A DNA stretch of 64,000 nt from Taeniopygia guttata (lineage: Eukaryota > Chordata > Aves > Passeriformes > Estrildidae). Positions 48,480-59,860 of the stretch are shown one piece after another. Positions within the stretch are counted from its first letter, which is position 1. Every line of letters starts with the position of its first letter. Below the pieces are notes generated by a model. The model was not told the DNA's origin. It ran no database searches and saw nothing but the letters and a program-made list of their open reading frames with translations. A program made the position numbers and the translations under genes. The stretch spans positions 117,509,501 to 117,573,500 of the forward strand of contig NC_133026.1 in assembly GCF_048771995.1 (NCBI RefSeq). Direction: 5' to 3'.

Positions 48480-51400
48480 GTGGGTCATCCCATTAGCTGA
48501 AGAGACACAAATATTCTAGGGGGAAAAGGAAAAGAATAAGAAATAAGCCTCAAATAATTTTCTTCCAGGGACAAACCCTTTGACATGGACATTCCCAGTG
48601 GCTGACATGCTGGGCTTTTGTGCCTCAATGCACCAGACACATGCAGCAAAGATAAAGGTCTGTGCAAAGCTGATGTGGGGCAGCAAGGCTGTGAAGGAAG
48701 GTTGCTGTGATCCATCATGCAGGGTTGCAAGGGGACTTTTGTTTGTGACCATTGCACACAACTCAGCTGACACCTGACCAGTGACTCTGGCTGTGAGGCT
48801 GTTTTGGAGCCAGGCACAAGGCACCACACACAGGTCTCCATGTGGAAAGCAGAGATGCTCTGTGGCTGTGCAGTGCTCCAGGCAATGTCCTTCCTTCCCT
48901 GATCTTCACCTCCTAAAGAAATGAGGCAGTGTGGCAGAGGAGTCGCCCCAGCTGTGCAAAACAGCTACGGTCTGGTTGCCACCACTCCAGCACCTGTCTT
49001 GCCACATCAATCCTCCCTGTGGGTAAGGAGTGGGAAACAGCCGCGCAGTCCCTTCCTAGGGACCCCATGGAGCAGAAGGACTCGGCCCATTCTGCCCTCC
49101 TCTGTGACTCAGGACATTCCCAGCTGTGCCACAGCCAGCCTCCCACATCTGCTCATGCCAGGGAGGGCAGGTCAATGCCATGCTCACACATCTGTTGTAG
49201 CAAACATGTGGAACAGATTCTGGCCCCACCTGCACACCAGCCGCAGCAGCTGGACACACTGAGTGCCTCTTTGCAGCCCATGCCCTCAGCTTTAGCTCCC
49301 AGAGCTAAAAATGCCTTCCTGCACTGGGCTAGAGACACTTTTGTAATGAAAGCTTAACCAGCATGATCAGTAAAGGTGGAAACACTCAGAAGCCAAGCAT
49401 TGTGGGGGTCAGCAGCCTCAGCCCCATCAATAAAGGGTCAGGTAAACCATTCCTCACCCAGTCCAGCTGCTAAAGCTGGCACCAGCAGCTCTGTAGAGAT
49501 AGCAAGGCAAAGAGGAAGATTGCACGTTCCAGCTGATAACAGCCTTTGTGCAAAGCAAGAGAAATGGCTTCTTGACACAACTCTTGTTTTTAGCCACAAA
49601 CAGCTGGTTTACAGCAGCCTTGCTGCTGCACAGCAGCTCCCAGCAGGCATCTGGAGTGTTGTATGAATTAACAGTGCAAACATCACACACCAGCATTGTC
49701 CTGACACAGAGCATGGCTCTGACACCAAGTCAGCTTCACAGATTTTCCCAACATTCAGGTCCCCCCACTGGGTTGTCCAGGCCCATAACCAGCTTTTGGG
49801 GGTGCATCACCCTTCAGAAACCCTGGAGAGATGTGGGAGGGTGGTGGATGCTTTTCCCAGAGGGTAGAAAATCCCTACCCTTCCTTTCTGAATGTGGGAA
49901 ATGGGAAATGTAGAGAGTTACAGAGCAGAGAGAGGCAGGCAACCACCCAGGTGTGCAGAGGTAAATGCTGCTTTGCTTAGACACAGGCTCCATCTTCACA
50001 TCTATCCCTGTGTCACTAGCTAACCTGGCTGGCACCAGTATCTTCTGACTCATAGGTGCCTGCAATTCTCTCAGGAGAATGTTGGTATTAGCAAGCTTGC
50101 AAATTGCTGTTCTGCAAGACATTTAAAGGCTCAGTAAAAGCAGACATCAACAAAATAAAAATCTACTCCAGCTAATCCGAGTGCCTAAAAATAGGATACA
50201 AAACTGCTCTGCTGTGATAAACCTACATGTATTTATAAAGTCACAGAACTGCATCACAGCCATTGAGCTGAAAACTTCAACAATGACTGTTAATATAAGA
50301 TGGGGAAAAGCAAGTTTCAAAACTCAGACAGAACAAGCATAAAGCACACAGCTCCTGACAGCCCATGGACTGCTCGGTTTCCAGTAGTTCACAAAGTCAG
50401 CACATGATGCAGTCATCAAAATGCTGAAGGAAGGCTCTGACCAGTCCTAACCTCTGGGACTGTGCCCTGCTGCCATGGAAGCCCTCTCCACAGGCTCCAG
50501 AGGAGGGGCATCACTTCATGCCAGAGGAGAGAATTTGCCTTCACAAAATGGACCCAGCAGTGCAAGCTTCTGCATAGTCTGTGTTTAGTTACTCACAGTT
50601 TTGGACCTGAGGAGCAATATTTTTGCAAAGAACTCAAGGAAATTTGAACACTTCCTTTTTCCAGGATCTGACAAATGCTAAAAAGCCCTCTGTCCTCTAA
50701 TCTCTTTTTTGATGCACCATAACAGACTATTCAACAGATGTTTGGGGTGAAGTTAGAGATAAATGAGATTATGGAGCCAGTTTATGCAAGTCAGGTCACC
50801 CAGTTGCAGCAATCACTTTTGTCCCTAGATATCATCAGGTCAGCACCAAAACCCTTTTAGTAGTTCTGCCACAGTACCCACAACAGAAGAAAAACTCCCA
50901 AGTGACCTCCTCAGCATCTAGTTGTGCTCCCAGCTGGAGGGCTGTTAGTTTAAGCAGATAATTTCAGAGAGAAAGTAGCACATGCATGAGCCCTGCAACA
51001 GCCCTCTGCGACACTGGAGGCAACAGCTGCCTTAGAAAGAAACACTTCACATGATCTAGGAGATCTTGCCTCACATTTGTTGCATAGAGGGTAGGTGTCA
51101 TACAAAACCACCCACTCACACAGGCACTTTCCCCTGTGGCTCAGCACCCGCTCCCTAATGACAGTGTAGCGGTGTCCTGCTGGGGCACCAAGTCAGGGGA
51201 CATCTGGCTTCACCCTTTCCCAGCCAGCAACTCTACCACAGACCACCATCACCCACTGCAAAAGCAACTGCTTTATTTCTTTTCATTTCCCATGAGGAAA
51301 TAGCACAAAGTCCATCTAATCAGGGCAAATACACACAGCTATTATCCAAGTTTCTGCATCTTGATAACTGACACAGGCACAGAGTCCTGGCTGATGTCAC

Positions 51401-53320
51401 ACATCGGGAAACGAAAGGACTCCCATCATATGTTGGAAACAGTGTTATTCAAAGTTATTCTATTGCTGCTCCATAAGCATCCAGGATAGCTAGACACACG
51501 TCACCTTAGGCTGCACACAGCTGAGGAAGAGGCTGCCTGTCACCAAGACCCCAGACTGGCTGTGCGCTGTGACCCATGGGCAGCACTGCACCTCAGGACA
51601 CCGGAATTGCTTGTGTACCACATGCTGCAAGGCAGGGACAGCATGCCAAAAACAGCCCTTGTGTCTGCACCCTCGTGAACAGCCAGCTCCGAGTCTCTAG
51701 GTTTTATTTAGGTGGCACAAATATCAGCTGGTTCTCAGTGCATGGTCCAGTAACTAAAATTCCTCACAGAAAGCACTTCACACACTGCAATATGATAAGA
51801 AAAACAATCCTGCAAGTGCATCAACATCTTCCAGTGCTAAAAGGCATCCAGGAGTGGATTTAAACCAATTTAAAGAGCAAAAACTAAATATTTTTGAGTT
51901 TCCCACTGCCTGCTCCAGGCCAGGTCTGTCAGAGCACCTGTGTGCCCATGAGCATGGCAAGGACAGCCTGAGCAGCACAGAGTCAGGGCAGTGCCTGCAT
52001 CCCTCACCTCCCCTGCTCATTTCAAACCTTCACCAGACTTTCAGAACCAAACCCCTCCTTTCTCACTCAAACCCAAACAGAGTTTGTAGCATCACTGGCT
52101 GACTGCTGCTGGGTATGAGGTCACAGCAAGGAAACAAGTCTGGCAACAAACCGAGCAAATGAAGGTCACTGCTATAGAGTAAATTTATTGAGGTGTCTGA
52201 AGTTCTTTCTTCCCTCCAAGATCTGGGTTCTGCCTGCTTTGCAGCTGTCATATTGCTTAAGTAAATCAATAGCCAATAGCTTCATTCATGCTCTTTAAAG
52301 AGCCAGAAAGGCCTTTTGTTCTGGGTTATGCACAGAAGAAAAACTGTGGTCCATAGGTATTATGCTACAATGCAGTCACTTCTATCCTGCCATCATACGC
52401 TTTGTGAGACAAAAAATTGCAAAAAACTCTGCCTGAAAATATTCTGTCCCCAGTCATTACACATAAAAACATCTCCTAAATGATTTCTCAGGTTTTAAAT
52501 TCAAAATGAAATAAAACTTTAAAAATAAAAATAAAGCCTAATAGGAAAAAAAAAGTTACCAGGGTACAACAACAAGAGCTTTGGTCCAGGCACCACCTGA
52601 ACTTTAGCCAGGTGTGCACCTGTAGGTTCAGCTCCAAATTTCATGACATCTAATATCAACACTCAGTAGACACACAGATGCTGGCACTTGAGGTGGGCTT
52701 GCTTGCTCAGCTCTTCAGATTTTACCAAAATCGGCACTGTCTTTTCCTCCCATCCTGCCGTAGTCAGACATTGCACAATCATGGTGAATTTTTTCAACAT
52801 TTTTAATTATTTGCATTTTTTACTGTTTAAGCAGAGCTGGCTCCAAGCACCTTTGCAGAGCATGCCTTTTCTATGAATGCAAGCAGTGTCTAGCAATAGA
52901 GTTTAAAGGACATAGAAGGATGAGGTAGACAAGGACTGCTGCAGACAGCCAGATCCAGTGCTTGTCCACCTGCAGAGCTGAGCTGTTAGGGGGCAGGGAG
53001 CTGGGCTGCTCACACCTCCCTTATCACAGAACCTGGCACCAAACTTTGGGAAAGATGAACAGTATTAGAGGCTGCAGGTGATTCTTCCCTGAAATTGTGC
53101 TTGCAACCACTAATTCTCTTCAGGGCAATATTTATCTTCTTACCTTGCTGTTACCTGCTCATTTAAACCTGGAAAGGAGAGAAACATGCATGCTTACTCC
53201 TGCCTTCCCCAAGGACAGGGAACACAATGCTGACCCATACAGGGCCAGGCTGGGTAATCAACACAGACCCTGATGACTCCCGGGCAAATGTTTACTGGCA
53301 GGAAACATTAGAGAACAAAA
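48480..53320. other. Intergenic DNA without recognised features
   Basis: No exon, RNA gene or clear transposon was recognised on either strand. Several frames over 100 codons exist (for example 48929-49357) but lack any family resemblance. Confidence 0.45.
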
Positions 53321-53329
53321 AACATGCTA

Positions 53330-53425
53330 CATTGAAAGGGTCCCACAAGGATCATTGATTCCAACTTTCAGCCCTGCACAGGACCATCCATAAAACTGCT
53401 GACAATGTCTGCCATGAGTTGAACT
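53330..53425 (-). mobile_element. Possible degraded CR1 fragment
   Basis: The stretch 'caaggatcattgattccaa' followed by 'cagccctgcacaggaccatcc' resembles the 'gtcca(a)ctcctggccctgcacaggac' block of some CR1 subfamilies in reverse orientation. It is short and diverged; could be chance. Confidence 0.4.
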
Positions 53426-54390
53426 GAGGCTCCAGACCCAAAAGCTCTACTGAACATGATTTTCAGAGGATTCAAATTCTGCAGCTATTTACAGACACAT
53501 GGTTGAGGGCCATTCACTATATTTATGAGATGGGAGCACTTCAGGTGAAGAGAAACTCCCCCTGACATGTTGTTAACACCCAAATTTGCTCCTGAGCCAT
53601 TGATGATGGAGGAAGTCAGATGCCACACATTGTCACCAAGTTCCTCAGGAGCTTTGTGGGGAGAGAGGCATCTGCTGCCAGCCAGCCATGGCTCTCCTCT
53701 CCAAGGCCAGGTCCAATGGAACCCCTGTGCCCGCTTGGACTTTTGCAGCCTCCACTGAGCCCTGAAAAGGGTGACCTTGGGTGACCCAGGGTATGTTTGC
53801 CATTTTCCCTCAGCCAGACAGACAAAAGCATTGGAAGATGTAATATGTTTTACACATTTGCTCAATGCAATTAGCAACAGGCTCTTAGCCGAGGGGCTGC
53901 ATTGTCACACTCAGCTGGAGCCAGCTAAGCTGATTTGTCCGTGTTCACAAAATTCCCCTTTCACAGGCCAGTGATTATGGTCAAAGGACAAACCGATGAG
54001 GTCCCATGTTGGCCCCAGCTGCCAAAAGGTCCACCCCCTCCACCTGGTCCTACAGGGAGATTGGAAATTTCTCTCTCACTGTTGGACAAGCAGGTCCATG
54101 CTGCAGCAACTTCCAGGCTCCCTCATTCTCTTGTTCTGCGCTGGAACTCTTCTGCCCCAGCTCGGCTGGCCAAGTGGCTAAAACATCCGTGCCAGCACTG
54201 CAGGCCAGTATTTACAAACTACACAATGTACAAACACAAGCATAACCATTGCTTACTTGGCCCAGGGAAAAATGCTTGCACTCCAGAGTGCTCACCACAA
54301 GGCACAAAAGGAGCATCAGCTCAGCAAACACAGGATGCTCCATACCCAGTCACTGAAAGTTTGCAAAAGGAGATACTGTATTAACAGTAA

Positions 54391-54416
54391 CCAAAAAAAA
54401 AAAAAAAAAAAAAAAA
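54391..54416. repeat. poly(A) tract
   Basis: About 24 A preceded by CC, just left of the CpG-rich patch. No retroposon body recognised. Confidence 0.75.
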
Positions 54417-54474
54417 AGGAGGGGAGCAGGGTAATGAAAAAACTCTCCTCTTCCCGCCAAAAATTATGCAGCAG

Positions 54475-54800
54475 CAGGTCCGCAGAGTGTCTGCCAGATG
54501 ACCCGCTTGTCACACTCATAATTGCTTCCCATCTGGTGTCTGGAGCACACAAAGCCTGGCCGTTTGCCAGCGCAGGACGACGCACAAACTGGCCTACTTC
54601 TGGTGACACGGGCCCTGCAGACACCGCTGATCCCCCGTTTCCGTATGGCTGAGGAGAACGTGGCATTCATTTGTAAATTGCCGGCGGCTGATTGATCCGG
54701 CCATTCGCCCCGCTCGGCGCGGCTCACGCTTCCCCTGAGCAGCCCCAGCCCCGGCGCCGGGCGAGTCCGCTCGGACACCGAGCTGCCACAAACACTCGCT
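54475..54800. promoter_or_regulatory. Isolated CpG-dense patch between VXN and MYBL1
   Basis: CpG dinucleotides are dense from about 54681 to 54783 (I count roughly 17 in about 100 bp, for example GCTCGGCGCGG and CCCGGCGCCGGGCGAG), while the surrounding tens of kilobases are CpG-poor. The flank at 54515-54540 carries TAATTG and CATCTGG (E-box) motifs. No coding exon is recognised. It could be an enhancer or the promoter of an unannotated non-coding transcript. Confidence 0.5.
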
Positions 54801-55064
54801 TGCCAGCGTGAGGAGCAGGCAAACACACTCGGCTTTGAGATGAGCACAAGCAAACTCATCCCTACGTGTACGTGGAAGCACATATTCAGCCGCTCCAGTG
54901 TACAAAGCTGGTTTATTTTCCAAACTGTTTTTCCACCTAACATGTAGGCATAGCTCCTGCTGTTCAGATACTTCCTACAAAGGCTTTTGAGATATTTTGT
55001 ATCACTGCATATAAGCAGTCTTCAATAAGCACTTTTGTCTGCTCTACTGGTATGTCCTATTAAT

Positions 55065-57369
55065 ACTTTTTAAATTTTTTTTTTTTTTTATTTAATGCCT
55101 GCTGGTGTAAAAGCCTGACACCCTCAGAAAGCTGAGCAAGTATTCCTCAACCTATGGGAAGCAGAGTGCACAACACGATAAGGGGTACTCTGAAGCTCTG
55201 ATTGTTGTGCAACCAGCAATCACTTATACAAGGAGTAACTATGACCAAGTAACTGGACAATGGTGGACAAGGAAGTAAATGCTGGGTAAGCAGAATTCTC
55301 CCTCCTGAAAAGAGAAAAGCACCCCTTCCCCTCAGACTATGACACAGGACAGTCACACATGTCCACCACTGCCAGCCAATATACAGCCCATTCCCATCTT
55401 GCACTGAGGCTGTTAACATCCATTCCCTCTGTAATCAGAGGGTGTGATGACACAGGAAATCAGAGGTCAGGTAACTAATCCAGAGGACTCTAAAAATAAA
55501 CCCAAATTATAATCCAAAATTTCTGTAAAATGCAGTAGCAGGTAGACGGAACTCCCATTGCAATAGCAACAGCACCACTGGGGTGATACAGCCCAAGAGT
55601 GGGCACTGTCAGAAGGTTCCTTTCAGTTCTGTACCTCACAAAAAACACACACAGCAATGAAGCAGAAGAGAAAATGAAATTAAGAAAGAAAACCACACCA
55701 CCAGCAGAAGCTGAAACTGAAGAATGCCATATATGCCATATTGCACATCTCTTACTCGAGATGGAAACAGACGCTGCACTGCTGCGGTTTCTTCATTTAG
55801 GTGATATAGTGAGTATGAGCATTTGGATTTTTGCTTCATACAAAAATGTAAGATTGTATATAAATATCCAAAGCTTACCTGTTCTTCCAACACATCATGC
55901 TAGCAGAACTACAAGGATCCAATTGTTCCCTTCAGCTGCAGGGCAAGAATCCAACCCACTTCAAGGGATAAGCTGGCTGTCTCCAGAAGCCACACACACC
56001 AGTATGCTGCAGCTTCAAGAGGGACCAATCTTTTGGCTCTGCTGGCTCAGAAACAGTAATCCACATCTTCCTCATGAAAGTAAGCATTTAAGCCTATAAA
56101 GCTTCAGCTTATCCAACGTCAAGGAAACTTATGAAAAAAAAACTTACATGAGGTCCAGCATTAGAAGAAATCAGTGTATTTTCTGCCTAGGTACTGAACC
56201 ATTATCAGAGTATTTGTCACAATACCAAATGCAAGAATCAATTTCAGTTTCAAAATTTTTGTTGACATTGTTTGTCTTGGTCACAGGTATGGCACAATGT
56301 TAGTCCATTAATATTGAGTATTAAAACCCTTATTTCATGTTGGATTTCACAAAGCTTGATTCACTCACAGCACTGGATCAGTTTTAGTTTGGTGCAAATC
56401 TAGAAGAGTCATTCTCATGTAAAATCTGATTAACAGCAGTAGGAACTGGGATTATTCTCACCAATCAATTCCTAAACACCATTTCTTCCAAGTAAATCAG
56501 ATCCTTAAGAAAAGCTTCCTGAGTTTTCATATAATAAAACTTGGGATTGTATTTCCTGGCAAATCTGCCTTACTGGCTGTCCATCTGCTTTGTTTCACTG
56601 AGAAGTCAGTACAGAAAAACAAACTTGTTACATCACTTGACTCTTGCTTTCCCCTACCTATACTTTGCCCCCATTTCAGATATCAGCAACCAGCACAAAC
56701 AAAAGCTCTTAGTCAGTCCACCTCACTTGTCCCAAGTGATGGAAAACTTCACTTGCAAACAAACACGAGCATGTCTGCAGGTTACTCATACAGTGGCTAT
56801 GACAGCCAAATCCCCAGAAAAGCCCCTGTAACAGTCCAGAGTTTGCTCATACAGCTTAAAGCTAGATGATATGAATTACTGGGACCCATTTCTGAAGAAT
56901 TGGCTCATGTTAGTCCCTCTTGTCCTTTTCCTTCCACAGATTACCTTAACTGTCATTTATACTGTCACAAAACTGGGAAATTGAAATTTTGCATTGAATG
57001 CCCATATTTCTATCAAAATAAGAGTTTAAGTCTAATATGTCTACCCTACAAATGAAAGGAATGGAACAAAAGCTTTACACTATCAGCATTCATCCCTCAA
57101 ATTGTCTTCTCTACATAAAAAATTGTGTTACAGCTTTGAGAGACAAATATAAACTGATAATCAGATACAAGTAGGCTTACATGCAGGTTGGATTGAAGCA
57201 AGTACTGCCAAGGAACTCCATCCCGCTGTGTAACCCACTGATTTCCACATCTGCTGTCTCTGCCCAGTCCAGAAAACACAGGTCTCTTGCAGTTCCACAG
57301 GCACACATGCATACATGTTGCTTTAGTGAGCACTGAGTGTTATAATTTCCAAACAAAAGACACTTACAG
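55065..57369. other. Intergenic DNA before the MYBL1 3' end
   Basis: Includes a T-run at about 55079-55089 and the longest open frame of the window (55599-56099, + strand, 166 codons), which shows no family resemblance and ordinary intergenic base composition. I see no gene here. Confidence 0.4.
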
Positions 57370-59860
57370 TAACCTGGTACATAGATGCTTTATTTCTGAC
57401 ATTAACGTGGTCTGTATTGTGAGATTCTCTTACATAAAATAAGAGTTTGTAGTACAACAAAAACTAAGATAAACAAGACATTTGTTGCATGTTATGTCAA
57501 ACCTTAGAACAAAAATATGGTGTAATATGTATTTAGGTTTCATGCAAGTTTGGCTGCTGCATGTACAATTTACCTATAAACTGAAAGAAATGCAAATGCA
57601 CACAACATTCAAAAAGTAATAAGATGCCTGACATATGAAAGATAAAACCTTCCTGCTAAAGCAACAAAGTAGGAGTTAACTAAACGATCCAACCAATACC
57701 AACACAAATTATTACTACTTATCATAAATCTATGCTTAAACTTGGTATAGGTAGCTTTGATGATATACCATTTCTACTTCAATGTACCATCCAGATTCTA
57801 GATAGTTATTTTGTCTTAATGTTTGATTTTATTTTTTTGTCAATTAAATGCTGTCTCCAGCACCACATGTTGCTGTTAAATCCATTCTGGTAATGCACAC
57901 CTAAATCTAGTACTGCCAAGAATTCCAACTGACTCTTCTAAATTTTGCTAGGTGAGGAGTAATCCTGGCATGATGGGCATTTTCTGATCCCTTGCTTATA
58001 ATAGGATTCCCACCCCCCCAAAAAATTTGACGTGAATTAAACACTGCTAAAAATGTTTGTGTCTATTACTATCAGAGCCCATATCAAAAAGCTCATAAAA
58101 ACAAGGATTGTATAAGCTTTGAGATGCTTTAAAAAAGTTTAAGAACCCATTACATTCCTTGTGCTGCTCATCATGTGTTAAAATTCTCCATTTATTAATT
58201 CTTCTCTACCATCTTTGATATCAAAGTGTTAGGAACACTTTCCACACCCTGCATAGTACTGGTTGATCTCATAAAGTTAACTAGAGAACCTGACATCATG
58301 TAATTTTACATACAGTGCATATGATGCTCGCTCTTTCCATCTCTCATAGCAGCAAGCCGATTCTGCCACGATCTGTAGCAGCACACCCGGGAGTGGAGAG
58401 GAAGAGTGTTTGAATTATAAATAACTAAAACTACAGTGTACAATTCCATTTACCTGTCAGTATCTGTTGAGAGCACTCCATTACAACTTGCTCGAAATTA
58501 ACTACATAAAAATCTCTACAACAAAAGCAAACCAAAACATTCCTTCAAAACCAAAAATAAAGACATAAAATAAGTGCAAATACCTAAAATAGGCAACTAA
58601 AGCAAGTGTTGTGACCTGTACACCTTTAAATAAGGACAAAGATTTTTCATAAATAAAAGAATGTTCTCTTTGCTCTTCAAACATTTAGTCAGTATATAAT
58701 GGTCAAAGTTAAGTGCAGATACAATGTTTTGAGATCCAAGGTGCCAAGTTTCTTAAAAAAAAAAAAATACATATTGTAAATGCATTAGTTTTTAGTTCCT
58801 ATGCAGGACAAAGTACTCCTCGGTCACATATAAGACCCCCACCATTTCTTTCTAAATATACTTAAACAAGGTACAAGAATAGTTGCTGTATAATACAGGA
58901 ATACCTTGTAATTATGTTGTAGACCAACATGATTTTAGGGCTATAGTGCAATCTTTATGTAGATGTAGCATACAGTATAGATTCTTACACTTCACCACTG
59001 TAATTCTTCTGCTATTTAATATATTTTAAACTTGTCCTTTTTCCATTTTAGCTGTTTTAACAGGAAACAACATTGGCCTCTAGACAACCTGCATACATAT
59101 AAATATCTACATTTAAGCTTTGAAATGGAAATAAATTATAAAAACAGACTCCTTTCCAATTTACAAAATTTTGCTTGTTCCTACATACTGTACAATACAT
59201 TCAACAATCATCTCATTTTGAGATTTATGAAGAAAATACTGATGCTTTACACTAAACTTAATTCACCCCCTCTGCCTACTTCTAGTACCATTTGCAAATA
59301 AATATATTTAACACTGTAGTTAATTTCACTGTTTTGCAGCATACCAAAAAAAATTAGTAGTGCAACTTTCTATCCTTCCTTTGTACTCCTTTCCATTGTG
59401 TTTCTTTATATACTAGAAAAATGCTACATAAGCGAAAGCACATTCAGTCATGTATGTTGCTCGTTTGGAAACCAGTAACAACCTATAAACCTACTCTATG
59501 TTGAAAATGCTCTAACAGATAAAAAAGCGATGCAAGTCAAAAGAATAAATATGAAAAATAGACCTAAAAACTGTATGTTGTCAGTACTGCAATGTATTTT
59601 ACCCTTTATATTTTAGGGGGTTACTCTTTTAATATCTAAAAAATTCATTGCAGAACTGTTACGGTATCCCTTCATAAAGAATGCAAGAGCTTGATGTCTG
59701 TTCTTTGTCAGTTAAAAGAAGAAAGGAAGCTTTAAGGTAGATTTAAGGTTTCCCTTGGCAGACTCTTCTCAAAGACTTAATTCCCAAGTATCACACAGGA
59801 ATAGCCTTCAACATTGTTTCAGTTTCAATGGCAAGAGATGGTTGTCAGCTGCAGTGACCA
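57370..59860 (-). other. MYBL1: MYBL1 3' UTR
   Basis: Sequence following the MYBL1 stop codon on the minus strand: about 2.5 kb, AT-rich, no coding frames, many ATTTA-type motifs. It ends at a canonical poly(A) signal at 57389-57394. Nearer minus-strand AATAAA motifs (for example 58192-58197) could be used as alternative, shorter 3' ends. Long AU-rich 3' UTRs are typical of MYB family genes. Confidence 0.75.
57389..57394 (-). terminator. MYBL1 poly(A) signal AATAAA
   Basis: TTTATT on the + strand, i.e. AATAAA for MYBL1. It is the most distal good signal after the stop codon before sequence character changes; cleavage would fall about 15-25 bases further left. Confidence 0.6.

Noticed and set aside
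48929-49357. 142-codon + frame
   Set aside because: Chance frame in GC-moderate intergenic DNA with overlapping long frames on both strands.
55599-56099. 166-codon + frame, the longest in the window
   Set aside because: No recognisable domain, irregular composition, no splice or promoter context; in 64 kb of DNA a frame of this length can arise by chance.
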